From F23-B02 sp963650165 (lineage in GTDB: Bacteria > Bacillota > Clostridia > Oscillospirales > Oscillospiraceae): a stretch of 64,000 nucleotides of DNA. A model generated the notes under the pieces. It was not told the origin of the DNA and did no database searches. It saw only the letters and a program-made list of their open reading frames with translations. The stretch's first letter is position 1, and each line of letters opens with the position of its first letter. Shown here one piece after another: positions 8,748 through 17,308 of the stretch. Made by a program: the position numbers and the translations under genes. The DNA lies in contig CAVJKX010000003.1 of NCBI GenBank assembly GCA_963650165.1, positions 1 through 64,000 of the forward strand. Direction: 5' to 3'.

Positions 8748-8776
8748 ATTATATCATTATTTTCTCAATGACGCAA
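8748..8776 (-). promoter_or_regulatory. SigA-type promoter of thiI-cinA
   Basis: On the minus strand: -35 TTGCGT (8776-8771), 17-nt spacer, -10 TATAAT (8753-8748), about 32 nt before the thiI start. Confidence 0.75.
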
Positions 8777-8779
8777 TAA

Positions 8780-8807
8780 GCGCGGCAAAGGTATAGCTTT
8801 GCCGCGC
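8780..8807. terminator. Perfect GC-rich hairpin upstream of thiI
   Basis: GCGCGGCAAAG pairs with CTTTGCCGCGC over a 6-nt loop. No T-run on either side, so termination is doubtful. It lies just upstream of the thiI promoter and could be a boundary or regulator site. Confidence 0.45.
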
Positions 8808-9176
8808 ACACAACGTATTTATTATATGATTTTTTTGTGAGATATGTCAACAGATATGCGTATTTATTCACATTTACTGTGCATCTGCACAATAAATTGC
8901 CTTATTTTTCATGCACTATTGCTCTTGAATATCCCGCGGAAATCTGGTATCTTTAAATCACGGAAAGGGTGATACCAATGTACATCTGAAAGGCCCTCTG
9001 AGATCGGAAATGCTCCGATAGCGAGGGGACGATGCCGAAGTCAAAATATAAAGAGAACGAAAGCACTAAGCCATATCCCTCTTTGGGAGTTTACCTCAGC
9101 GTTAAGATAGAGTGTGTTTTGATTTGCGTTCCGTTGACCGGCGGCATCCATCATTCCGCAGAAAGAGAGGTAACCA

Positions 9177-9209
9177 ATGATGTTAGATACTAAGAATTCG
9201 CAGAAATGA
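9177..9209 (+). CDS. 10-residue micro-ORF ending in a hairpin
   Basis: Encodes MMLDTKNSQK after AGAGAGG at good spacing. Its TGA stop overlaps the 5' arm of the 9208-9260 hairpin, so a ribosome at the stop would block that hairpin. This geometry resembles a leader peptide, but no downstream gene on this strand is controlled. Whether it is translated is unknown. Confidence 0.3.
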   Translation: MMLDTKNSQK

Positions 9210-9260
9210 CCCTTGACTGCTTTAAGCAAACGGTGTAAAGAAACCGTGCAGTCAAGGGTC
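9208..9260. terminator. Long hairpin at end of structured element
   Basis: A perfect 13-bp stem GACCCTTGACTGC/GCAGTCAAGGGTC encloses an inner ACGGT/ACCGT stem. It is followed by GTTTCGCATTT, a weak T-run. Probably the 3' end of the plus-strand transcript. Confidence 0.6.
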
Positions 9261-9313
9261 GTTTCGCATTTACGGACATTTTTATATCGTATATTTGTAT
9301 ATATATTATATAT

Positions 9314-9346
9314 CAGGGGCTCTGCGGAGATAACGCAGAGCCCCTG
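9314..9346. terminator. Hairpin downstream of comM
   Basis: CAGGGGCTCTGCG pairs perfectly with CGCAGAGCCCCTG over a 7-nt loop, 9 bases past the comM stop. Little T-run on the minus strand. Confidence 0.65.
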
Positions 9347-9354
9347 TCTCATTT

Positions 9355-10875
9355 TCAGATATTGTCCCTGAAATCATAGGTGCGGTACTGTATCGCCTCG
9401 GCGATGTGCATCGCGCCGATGCACTCCTCGCCCTCGAGATCGGCGATGGTGCGCGCGACGCGCAGGATGCGGTCATAGCTGCGGGCGGTGAGCCCCATGC
9501 GGTCAAAGGCGTCGTGCATGAGCTGCTCGCAGTCGGGCGTGAGGGCGCAGTAGGCGTTGAGTGCCTTCGTGCTCATTCCGGCGTTGCTGAGTATCCCGCT
9601 GCCCTCGAAGCGCCTGCGCTGGATAAGACGCGCTGCGTCCACGCGGCGTTTTATATCCGCAGAGCTCTCCGACGGTGCGCGGTTTTTGAGCTCCTCATAC
9701 TCCAGCGCCGGAGCCTCGACAATGATGTCTATGCGGTCGAGCAGCGGGCCGGATATACGGCTGTGGTACGCACGCACCTCATTTGCCGAGCAGCGGCAGC
9801 GCCCCGAGGGGTGGCCGTACCAGCCGCACTTGCATGGGTTCATCGCGCACACGAGCATGAAGTTTGCCGGAAACGTCTCCGTTCCCGCTACGCGCGAAAC
9901 TGTGACCTCGCCGTCCTCGAGCGGCTGGCGCAGTACCTCAAGCACGTCCTTGCGGAACTCCGGCAGCTCGTCCAGAAACAGCACTCCGTTGTGCGCAAGG
10001 CTTATCTCGCCCGGACGCGGTATCGTGCCGCCGCCGGAGATCGCGGTGCTCGACACGGTGTGGTGCGGCGAGCGGAAGGGACGCGCGGAGATGATGGGCT
10101 TATCCTTCCCCGTGAGTCCCGCGACGGAGTATATCTCCGTGGATCTGAGCATTTCCTCGCGCGTCATGTCCGGCAGTATGCCCGGCAGGCGCTTGCTCAT
10201 CATGCTCTTGCCTGCGCCAGGAGGGCCGACCATGAGTATGTTGTGTCCTCCTGCGGCAGCTATCTCCATCGCACGCTTGACGTTTTCCTGGCCCTTGACG
10301 TCGGCAAAGTCGAGGTACCTGACCGCCGCGGGATCGAGCTCCGGCGCTTCGGCCGGCTTTATGAGAAACTCGCCGCGCAGATGCGCTATGAGCTCGGACA
10401 CGTTCCCGACCGGATAGACCGTGACGTTTTCGGCGTAGGCGGCCTCCTGCGCGTTGTCGGCAGGAACGTACAGCTCGCGTATGCCGCCGCGCGCGGCCGC
10501 GACCGCCATGGGCAGCGCACCGTTGACCGGCCGCAGCGTGCCGTTGAGCGAGAGCTCGCCGAAAAAGGCGCAGTCGGGCTTCGGCTGGCGTATAACGCCC
10601 GTCGCGGCGAGAATTCCGAGCATGATCGGCAGATCGTAGACCGTGCCCGCCTTTTTCGTGTCGGCGGGGGCAAGGTTTACCGTCACGCGGCTCACCGGAA
10701 ATTTGAAGCCGTTTGATTTTATCGCGGCGCGCACTCTCTCGCGCGCCTCCTTCACCGCCGCATCCGGCAGGCCGACGATATCGAAGTTCACAAGTCCGTT
10801 CGAGACGAAAACCTCGACCGAAACTCCGTAGCCGCCGATGCCCTTAACGCCGAGCGATCTTATCGTTGCAAGCAT
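9355..10875 (-). CDS. comM: YifB/ComM-type Mg chelatase-like AAA ATPase
   Basis: 506 aa, full length. Residues 1-170 form the Lon-protease-like N-terminal domain (GLPDAAVKEARERVRAAI); then an AAA+ module with Walker A GPPGAGKS near residue 218, and a Cys-rich loop (NPCKCGWYGHPSGRCRCS) near residue 355 before the C-terminal domain. ComM is a branch-migration helicase acting in natural transformation; in Clostridia the role is less clear. Single gene; the interval to aspS holds a terminator, so it is not fused to the tRNA-synthetase transcript by design. Confidence 0.94.
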   Translation of the reverse strand: MLATIRSLGVKGIGGYGVSVEVFVSNGLVNFDIVGLPDAAVKEARERVRAAIKSNGFKFPVSRVTVNLAPADTKKAGTVYDLPIMLGILAATGVIRQPKPDCAFFGELSLNGTLRPVNGALPMAVAAARGGIRELYVPADNAQEAAYAENVTVYPVGNVSELIAHLRGEFLIKPAEAPELDPAAVRYLDFADVKGQENVKRAMEIAAAGGHNILMVGPPGAGKSMMSKRLPGILPDMTREEMLRSTEIYSVAGLTGKDKPIISARPFRSPHHTVSSTAISGGGTIPRPGEISLAHNGVLFLDELPEFRKDVLEVLRQPLEDGEVTVSRVAGTETFPANFMLVCAMNPCKCGWYGHPSGRCRCSANEVRAYHSRISGPLLDRIDIIVEAPALEYEELKNRAPSESSADIKRRVDAARLIQRRRFEGSGILSNAGMSTKALNAYCALTPDCEQLMHDAFDRMGLTARSYDRILRVARTIADLEGEECIGAMHIAEAIQYRTYDFRDNI

Positions 10876-10901
10876 ATTTTACCACCACATTCTTTAAAAA
10901 T

Positions 10902-10926
10902 AAGGACTGTCGCAAGGGCAGTCCTT
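10902..10926. terminator. Terminator between aspS and comM
   Basis: AAGGACTG pairs with CAGTCCTT over a TCGCAAGGG loop, with A- and T-rich flanks. On the minus strand it ends the aspS transcript and lies just ahead of comM. Confidence 0.7.
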
Positions 10927-10945
10927 ATATATTGTTCTTTATACT

Positions 10946-12727
10946 TTATTCTTCGACCGGGCAGGTGACGGCGATGTGCAGCTCGTCAAGCTGCTTCTGC
11001 TCCACGGCGGAGGGAGCGCCCATCATGATATCCTGCGCGTTCTTGTTCATCGGGAAGGGGATTATCTCGCGGATGGAGTCCTCGCCGGCAAGCAGCATGA
11101 CCATACGGTCAACGCCCGGGGCGATGCCTGCATGGGGAGGTGCACCGTAGCAGAACGCATTGTACATTGCCGGGAACTTGGCCTTGACGTCGTCCTCGCC
11201 GAGGCGGACCATCTCGAAGGCCTTTATCATGATCTCGGGATCGTGGTTACGCACGGCGCCGGAGGAGAGCTCCACGCCGTTGCAGACGAGGTCGTACTGG
11301 AATGCGGTGATGGAAAGCGGATCTATCTCGCCGCGCTCGGCCTTTTCGAGAACCTCGAGGCCGCCGTTGGGCATGGAGAAGGGGTTGTGGCAGAACTCGA
11401 GCTCGCCGGACTCCTCGCCGATCTCGTACATGGGGAAATCGACGATCCAACAGAACTCATAGCGCTCCCTGTCCATATGGCCGGGCACCGCCGCGCCGAG
11501 CATCTTGCGCATGACTCCGGCGGTCTTCTGAGCTTCGCCCTTCTTGCCCGCCGTTACGCCGACAAGGCAGCCGGGCTTGAGGCCGAGAGCCTCGGTGAGC
11601 GCGGCCTTCTTATCCTGCACGAACTTCGCAACGCCGCCGGCAAGCTCGCCGGACTCGTCGACCTTGAACCAGTAGGGCTTCATGCCTGCCTGGACCTCAA
11701 CGTCGGTGCAGACCTTGTCGATCTGCTTGCGGGTGAGCTCGCAGCCGGAGACGACGATGGCCTTGACTGTGTTGCCCTCGGCAAAGGGCGCAAACTCGCT
11801 GCCGGAGACGAGCGCCGTTATATCCTCGACGACGAGGTCTATGCGCAGGTCGGGCTTATCCGAGCCGTACTTTTCCATCGACTCGTTGTATCCGATACGG
11901 CGGAAGGGCGCCTTGTTGGCTATGTTGTATGTTCCGAACTTTTCGAATATCGGGGGCAGAACGTCCTCGATCACCGCGAAAACATCCTCCTGACCGGCAA
12001 AGGACATCTCCATATCGAGCTGGTAGAACTCGCCGGGGGAACGGTCGCCGCGTGCGTCCTCGTCGCGGAAGCAGGGCGCTATCTGGAAATAGCGGTCAAA
12101 GCCGGAGGTCATGAGCAGCTGCTTGAACTGCTGGGGAGCCTGCGGCAGAGCGTAGAACTTGCCGGGGTGCTTTCTTGCGGGAACGAGATAGTCGCGCGCG
12201 CCCTCGGGGGAGGATGCGGTGAGGATAGGCGTGGTTATCTCGAGGAAATCGTGCTCCATCATCGCCTTGCGCAGGGCCGCGACGACGTTGCAGCGCAGGA
12301 TTATATTCTGCTTTACGGCGGGGTTTCTGAGGTCGAGGTAGCGGTATTTAAGACGCATCGTCTCGTCGGCCTCGCGGCTGCGGTTTATCTCGAACGGCAG
12401 CTCGTTATAGCGGCAGCGGCCGAGCACCTCGATCTTTTCGGGAACGACCTCGATATCGCCGGTGGCTATCTTGGGGTTCTTGCTTGCACGCTCGCGCACC
12501 GTGCCCTCGACGGAGATCGTGCTCTCCTTATTTATACTCTTTATGACCTTCATCATGTCCTCGGTCTCGACGACGACCTGAGTCGTGCCGTAAAAATCGC
12601 GGACAATGACGAATGCGAAATTCTGACCGACCTCGCGGACGTTCTCCATCCATCCGACGATTTTGACCTTTTCTCCGACATTTTCGACGCGGAGCTGATT
12701 GCAGGTATGGGTTCTTGACTGTGTCAT
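10946..12727 (-). CDS. aspS: Aspartyl-tRNA synthetase
   Basis: 593 aa, bacterial-type length. An N-terminal OB-fold anticodon-binding domain (about 15-105) precedes the class II catalytic core with motif 2 FRDEDARGDRSPGEFYQLD (near residue 220), the bacterial GAD insertion, and motif 3 GAPPHAGIAPGVDRM near residue 530. It charges tRNA-Asp and may also charge tRNA-Asn if a GatCAB system exists elsewhere; the sequence does not settle this. Starts 13 nt after hisS, forming hisS-aspS, a common Firmicutes pair. Confidence 0.97.
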   Translation of the reverse strand: MTQSRTHTCNQLRVENVGEKVKIVGWMENVREVGQNFAFVIVRDFYGTTQVVVETEDMMKVIKSINKESTISVEGTVRERASKNPKIATGDIEVVPEKIEVLGRCRYNELPFEINRSREADETMRLKYRYLDLRNPAVKQNIILRCNVVAALRKAMMEHDFLEITTPILTASSPEGARDYLVPARKHPGKFYALPQAPQQFKQLLMTSGFDRYFQIAPCFRDEDARGDRSPGEFYQLDMEMSFAGQEDVFAVIEDVLPPIFEKFGTYNIANKAPFRRIGYNESMEKYGSDKPDLRIDLVVEDITALVSGSEFAPFAEGNTVKAIVVSGCELTRKQIDKVCTDVEVQAGMKPYWFKVDESGELAGGVAKFVQDKKAALTEALGLKPGCLVGVTAGKKGEAQKTAGVMRKMLGAAVPGHMDRERYEFCWIVDFPMYEIGEESGELEFCHNPFSMPNGGLEVLEKAERGEIDPLSITAFQYDLVCNGVELSSGAVRNHDPEIMIKAFEMVRLGEDDVKAKFPAMYNAFCYGAPPHAGIAPGVDRMVMLLAGEDSIREIIPFPMNKNAQDIMMGAPSAVEQKQLDELHIAVTCPVEE

Positions 12728-12740
12728 TTTTTGTCCTCCC

Positions 12741-14096
12741 TTATTCTTTGATGACCGCGGTCAGAGCGCGTTCATCCATGTCTTTCTTTATGAGCGCCGC
12801 AGCCTCGGCAAAGCCGAGCTTCTGCTGCTGACCGCTGCACATATTCTTAACGGCGACGACGTTTTCCGCGATCTCGTCCTCGCCGATGAGGATCACATAG
12901 GGTATGCCGAGCTTATCGGCGTAGCTCATTTTCGCCTTGAACTTCTTCTGCTCGCAGTAAAGCTGCGTTCTGACGCCCGCGTCACGCAGAGCCGTGGCGG
13001 CGGCAATGGCGTAGCCGAGGTCCTCGGCCATGGGAATGACCAGTGCGTCGGCGGGAGCCGACACCGTCTCGTCCGAGAGCATGCCCTGCTCGTTCAAGAC
13101 ATAAAACAGGCGCGTAAGGCCTATGGAAATGCCGACGCCGGGCAGCTTCTTATCGGTATAGTATCCGGCAAGATCGTCGTAGCGGCCGCCGGAGCACACG
13201 GAGCCTATCTCGGGGTGCGAGGTCATCTCCGTCTCGTAAACGGTGCCCGTGTAATAATCAAGGCCGCGCGCTATCGAGAGGTCGATCGCAAAGTTTTCCT
13301 CCGGGACGCCGAAGTCCGCGAGGTATTTCGTGACCGTCTTGAGCTCCTCAAGTCCCTCGTCGAACAGGGGGTCCATGCCCCTGTAGCGCTCAAGGCCCGC
13401 AATGACCTCGGCGTTTGTGCCGCTTATGGCCATGAAGTCCATGACGTCATCGGCCTTGTGCGAGAACATGTGCAGCTCGTCCATGAGGAGCTGACGCACC
13501 TTGTTGGCACCGATCTTGTCGAGCTTATCGACGGTGCGCATGATATCTCCGGCCTTTTCGCTCATACCGGCAAGACTGTAAAAGCCGTTTAAGAGCTTGC
13601 GGTTATTGACCTTTATCTTGAAGCCCCTGAGACCGAGCGCGGTGAAGGTGCGGTAGATTATCGCGGGTATCTCCGCTTCGTTTATGATATCGAGCTTTCC
13701 GTCGCCGATTATGTCGATATCGGCCTGATAAAACTCGCGGAAGCGGCCGCGCTGCGCCCTCTCGCCTCTGTAGACCTTGCCGATCTGATAGCGGCGGAAG
13801 GGAAATGTGAGGCTGCCGTAGTTTGCCGCGACGAATTTTGCCAGCGGCACGGTGAGGTCAAAGCGCAGGGCAAGGTCGCTGTCGCCCTTATTAAATCTGT
13901 ATATCTGCTTTTCGGTCTCTCCGCCGCCCTTTGCAAGCAGCACCTCCGCCGACTCGATGACCGGCGTATCCAGCGGCGCAAAGCCGTAGACGGAATAGCT
14001 CTTTCTGAGCGTTTCCATCATTTTTTCCATCTTTATCTGATCTGCCGGAAGCAGCTCCATGAAGCCCGACAGCGTCCTCGGCGCGACTTTTGCCAT
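12741..14096 (-). CDS. hisS: Histidyl-tRNA synthetase
   Basis: 451 aa. Class II motif 2 appears as YQIGKVYRGERAQRGRFREF (about residues 105-124), the histidine-specific motif ARGLDYYTGTVYE near residue 280, and the C-terminal anticodon-binding domain follows. No T-box leader is present: only 78 bp separate it from mgsA upstream, and this gap carries the mgsA terminator hairpin. Transcription may partly read through from the mre-mrdA-mgsA transcript. Confidence 0.97.
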   Translation of the reverse strand: MAKVAPRTLSGFMELLPADQIKMEKMMETLRKSYSVYGFAPLDTPVIESAEVLLAKGGGETEKQIYRFNKGDSDLALRFDLTVPLAKFVAANYGSLTFPFRRYQIGKVYRGERAQRGRFREFYQADIDIIGDGKLDIINEAEIPAIIYRTFTALGLRGFKIKVNNRKLLNGFYSLAGMSEKAGDIMRTVDKLDKIGANKVRQLLMDELHMFSHKADDVMDFMAISGTNAEVIAGLERYRGMDPLFDEGLEELKTVTKYLADFGVPEENFAIDLSIARGLDYYTGTVYETEMTSHPEIGSVCSGGRYDDLAGYYTDKKLPGVGISIGLTRLFYVLNEQGMLSDETVSAPADALVIPMAEDLGYAIAAATALRDAGVRTQLYCEQKKFKAKMSYADKLGIPYVILIGEDEIAENVVAVKNMCSGQQQKLGFAEAAALIKKDMDERALTAVIKE

Positions 14097-14123
14097 AAGT
14101 TCTTTATCCTTTCAACAATCACT

Positions 14124-14156
14124 AAATGCTGCTATTGCAATGCAATAACAGCATTT
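14124..14156. terminator. Intrinsic hairpin after mgsA
   Basis: AAATGCTGCTATTGC pairs with GCAATAACAGCATTT with one bulge; it lies 19 bases past the mgsA stop and ahead of hisS on the minus strand. Confidence 0.7.
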
Positions 14157-14174
14157 GAGTTTCACTTTTTCAAG

Positions 14175-14579
14175 CTATCTGCGCTTGGGGTTTACGATAT
14201 TTCGCCAGTCAAGATCGCCGCGGCGCAGGCCCTGGACGAGCACCTCCGCCGTAGCGGCGTTGGTCGCAAAGGGTATCTGATACTGGTCGCACAGGCGTTC
14301 GATCTTGTTTACGTCGTCAAAGCCGCCGGGGTTGCTCGGATCGCAGAAGAACAGCACAAGATCTATCTCGTTATAGGTGATCCTTGCGCCTATCTGCTGG
14401 GCGCCGCCCTGGTCGGCGTGAAGATAAAGCGTCACGGGAAGTCCCGTTGCTTCGGAAACGAGCTTGCCCGTTGTGTTGGTCGCGCAGACGGAATGTTCGG
14501 CCAGAATACCGCAGTAAGCTATACAGAACTGGACCATCAGCTCTTTTTTTCTGTCATGTGCCATAAGTGCAATATTCAT
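14175..14579 (-). CDS. mgsA: Methylglyoxal synthase
   Basis: 134 aa from the ATG at 14579, which has GAGGGA 4-5 nt upstream; the longer reading adds eight residues without a ribosome site. The fold signature is MNIALMAHDRKKELM at the start, TTGKL in the phosphate loop, and FFCDPSNPGGFDDV with the catalytic acids. It converts dihydroxyacetone phosphate to methylglyoxal, a phosphate-sensitive bypass of lower glycolysis. It ends the maf-mre-mrdA cluster, a position seen in other Clostridia. Confidence 0.95.
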   Translation of the reverse strand: MNIALMAHDRKKELMVQFCIAYCGILAEHSVCATNTTGKLVSEATGLPVTLYLHADQGGAQQIGARITYNEIDLVLFFCDPSNPGGFDDVNKIERLCDQYQIPFATNAATAEVLVQGLRRGDLDWRNIVNPKRR

Positions 14580-14670
14580 AAGTTCCCTCGTTTCTGTTTG
14601 CATTTTATATTATTATATACAATACAGCGGCCGCTTTCAACGCTTTTTTGACAAAAAACTGCGTTTTTTA

Positions 14671-16758
14671 TTATTGCAGCAGCTCGCCCTCGACGTCGGT
14701 GACGTCGGTTGCGGATTTAAGGCTGAAATAGGACTCGAGTATCTCCTTGGCTATGACCGCGCAGTTTGCGCCAGCCGAGCCCTTCTGGACGACTATGGCC
14801 ATTGCGATCTCGGGATCGTCAAAGGGCGCATAGCAGATGAAAATGGCGTCGTTTGCGATCGTATCGCCCTTCTGTGCGGTGCCGGTCTTGGCGGCGACGG
14901 ATGTCATCGTGTAGCTCGAAAGGCTCGATTTGCCGACAAGGCGCATGCCCTCCTTGACCGCATCCCAGTTGTACTGCGCGCTCTCGACCTCGCTGAGCAC
15001 CTCGTCCTCGCGCTCGTACACGTTCTCGCCGTAGCTGTAGCTGCGCACGGACTTGAGTATCGACGCGCTGTGGCGCACGCCGTTGTTTGCGACGGTCGCA
15101 ACATATTCGGCAAGCTGCAGCGGCGTGAACATGCTGTCGGACTGGCCGATGGCGGCCTGCATGGTCTGACCTATCGACCAGGATTCGCCCGTGAGCTCCT
15201 CGTGGTTTGCGCGGTTTGCCATATTGCCCGTGGACTCGGGCAGCTCGATGCCCGTGCTCTCGCCGAGGCCGAACAGCGCCGCGTACTTGTCCATCTTGTC
15301 GATGCCCAGATCGTGGCCGGCGGAGTAGAAGAACACGTTGCAGGAGTTCTGGATGGCGCCGGTGACGTTGAGGTAGCCGTGCGTGAGCTTCTGATTGTTC
15401 TGCGTGTATATCCAGCAGTAGGGCGCAAAGCCCTGAGCCTTATAGCGCGTATACTGGCCGGTACACTCGATGGTCGTGCCGGTGCTTATGATGCCCTCGG
15501 TGAGCGCGGCGATCGCCGTGCAGGGCTTGAAGGTCGAGCCGGGAGCGTAGAGGCCGAGCAGAGCCCGGTTATAAAGCGGGGTGTTTGCCGCCTGTAGTAT
15601 CTCGTCGTACTTTTCCAGCAGCTCCGACGGATCGTAGGTCGGCCAGTTCGCTATGGCAAGCGGCTCGCCGGTCTTGACGTTTACGACGACGACCGCCGCA
15701 CCGTCTATCTGATCCTGCTTTTCCGTGTACGTTCCGCTTGCTATCTGCTGCTCCTTCTTTGCGTCTATCTTCGCCTGAATGGAGGCCACGCCGTTTTCGA
15801 GCGCAAGCTCGGCGGCCTCCTGAAGGGCAATATCTATCGTAAGATACACGTTGTTGCCGGGCTCGGGCTCCTTTGTATATTCCTTGCTGATGACCGTACC
15901 GTCCGAGGACGAGGTCGTGCGCACGGTGCCGTTCGTGCCGTGCAGGTATTTTTCAAAGGCAAGCTCCGCGCCGTCCTTGCCGACATAGGTGTCGGCCGAG
16001 TAGCCCTGCTCGGAATACTTTGCATAGTCGCTGTCGCTCATCGCGCCGGTGTAGCCGAGGATATGCGCCGCAGCCGTGGTCGAATACTCGCGGACGTAAG
16101 ACTCCTTGATGGTTATGCCCTCGACGTTATTCTCGCGCAGGGTCGCTATGAGCTTCATGTCTGCGTCCTTGACGAAAACATAGTCCGAGGTGTTTATAAG
16201 ATAGCGCACGTTCACCGCGTAGCGCACGCCGGCGATTATTCTCGCCTCCTCGGCGGTGTAGTTGCTGTCGATCTTATAGCGCTCGCGCATGCTCGAGAGC
16301 ACCTCGACGGCGCTGGCGTTTTCGGGAACATTATTCTGCTTCATATACGCGTCGAGTCTCGCCTGATCCTGCTCGGTGACGTTCTCGTACTCAAACGGCG
16401 GGCTCTTCGTTATCGGCAGATCGTCGATATAATCATCGCCGTAATCGCGGATCATGTTGACGAGCTTTAAAATGACGGCGTTTGAATCGACGCTGCCGTC
16501 GTTCGGGAAGAGCTCATCGGTGTTTATCACAAGGTCATAGCAGGACTTGTTCGTGACAAGCTCCCTGCCGTTGCGGTCGAGGATCTTGCCTCGCGCGGCG
16601 ACGACTGTGCTTGTCGTGACCATATTGTTCTTGCTCTCCTCGTAATACGCCTCGCCTTCTATGATCTGCAGCTTGTACAGCGCGGTCACATATACCGTAA
16701 GCAGTATCGCAAACACCAGAGCAAGCGCTATAAGTCTTTCTTTCTTGATAATATTCAT
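14671..16758 (-). CDS. mrdA: Penicillin-binding protein 2 (elongation transpeptidase)
   Basis: 695 aa. One N-terminal membrane helix (about 8-28), a PBP dimerisation domain, then the transpeptidase domain with APGSTFKP (active serine in SxxK, near 405), SCN (near 462) and AAKTGTAQK (KTG, near 645). This is the DD-transpeptidase that works with MreC/MreD and RodA in lateral wall growth. It lies 31 nt downstream of mreD in the same operon. No rodA is in the window. Confidence 0.94.
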   Translation of the reverse strand: MNIIKKERLIALALVFAILLTVYVTALYKLQIIEGEAYYEESKNNMVTTSTVVAARGKILDRNGRELVTNKSCYDLVINTDELFPNDGSVDSNAVILKLVNMIRDYGDDYIDDLPITKSPPFEYENVTEQDQARLDAYMKQNNVPENASAVEVLSSMRERYKIDSNYTAEEARIIAGVRYAVNVRYLINTSDYVFVKDADMKLIATLRENNVEGITIKESYVREYSTTAAAHILGYTGAMSDSDYAKYSEQGYSADTYVGKDGAELAFEKYLHGTNGTVRTTSSSDGTVISKEYTKEPEPGNNVYLTIDIALQEAAELALENGVASIQAKIDAKKEQQIASGTYTEKQDQIDGAAVVVVNVKTGEPLAIANWPTYDPSELLEKYDEILQAANTPLYNRALLGLYAPGSTFKPCTAIAALTEGIISTGTTIECTGQYTRYKAQGFAPYCWIYTQNNQKLTHGYLNVTGAIQNSCNVFFYSAGHDLGIDKMDKYAALFGLGESTGIELPESTGNMANRANHEELTGESWSIGQTMQAAIGQSDSMFTPLQLAEYVATVANNGVRHSASILKSVRSYSYGENVYEREDEVLSEVESAQYNWDAVKEGMRLVGKSSLSSYTMTSVAAKTGTAQKGDTIANDAIFICYAPFDDPEIAMAIVVQKGSAGANCAVIAKEILESYFSLKSATDVTDVEGELLQ

Positions 16759-16789
16759 ACAGTTTCCTCAAACAGCAGGGGTGGGGTGG

Positions 16790-17308
16790 TTAAGTGCGCA
16801 TTATGCCGCCGTCTTTAAACGGCAGATACATCAGCATGACCGGCGGTATCGACCACAGCGTCTGCAAAAGCACCGTCAGCAGGCCGGGCAGCAGCTCCGT
16901 CGAGCCGCCTATGAGCGCGTGGACGAGCTGCACTGCGCTGCACAGCAGTATCGCCGCCGTGCCGAGTATCATGAATGCCAAAAAGCTTTTGTTTATATAA
17001 AACTCCGATGCAAAGCCCGTGCCGAAGCCTATGAGCGGGAACAGCAGCGTAAACATCACCGTCGTTTCGGAAAAGGCCATATCCGTGAACAGGCCGAGGA
17101 AGATACCGAAAACGGCTCCGCGCACGCCGCCGAGATATATTCCGGCCGCGACGGCCGCCGCGGGGATGATAAAGCCCTTCACGCCGAGGATGCTTATCCT
17201 CGAAAACAGGACGCTTTGCAGCAGCATCACCAGCAGCATATAGACCGCGTAGCGCAGCACCATGCGGACCTTTTTCCATTCAAGAGCCTGAATAATTCTG
17301 TTCAGCAA
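16790..17308 (-). CDS. mreD: Rod shape-determining protein MreD
   Basis: 172 aa with about five hydrophobic helices, including GVKGFIIPAAAVAAGIYLGG and the MreD-type GAVFGIFLGLFTDM. It is an integral-membrane part of the elongasome. It begins directly at the end of mreC with no gap, consistent with translational coupling. Confidence 0.9.
   Translation of the reverse strand: MLNRIIQALEWKKVRMVLRYAVYMLLVMLLQSVLFSRISILGVKGFIIPAAAVAAGIYLGGVRGAVFGIFLGLFTDMAFSETTVMFTLLFPLIGFGTGFASEFYINKSFLAFMILGTAAILLCSAVQLVHALIGGSTELLPGLLTVLLQTLWSIPPVMLMYLPFKDGGIMRT

Larger units (their letters stand above)
8940..9262 (+). ncRNA. Candidate structured RNA of unknown family
   Basis: Parts seen in order: GGTATC...GATACC arms (8947-8974 area) overlapping an alternative ATCAC/GTGAT pairing; micro-ORF ATG TAC ATC TGA after GGGTGATACCA; hairpin CCCTC/GAGGG enclosing a perfect ATCGGA/TCCGAT stem (8994-9027); a middle region with CCCTCTTTGGGAG; a second micro-ORF with a strong ribosome site (9177-9209); and a large terminal hairpin (9208-9260). 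No gene follows on this strand, so it would be a stand-alone RNA or micro-peptide transcript. The strand assignment rests on the micro-ORF and is an inference. Confidence 0.4.
8717..9354. other. 638-bp gene-free interval between thiI and comM
   Basis: No convincing protein gene on either strand. It holds the thiI promoter and hairpin, an AT-rich stretch (8808-8930), the structured plus-strand element described separately (8940-9262), another AT-rich stretch, and the comM terminator. I could not match it to a known riboswitch or housekeeping RNA. Confidence 0.7.

Noticed and set aside
8940..9060. Known riboswitch (for example lysine, TPP, M-box or c-di-AMP) in the thiI-comM gap
   Set aside because: Individual words such as CTGAGA and GCCGAAG occur, but the ordered consensus blocks of these families are missing and no matching gene follows.
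14097..14174. T-box leader for hisS
   Set aside because: The 78-bp gap has only the mgsA terminator hairpin and no AGGGTGG-type T-box or specifier loop.
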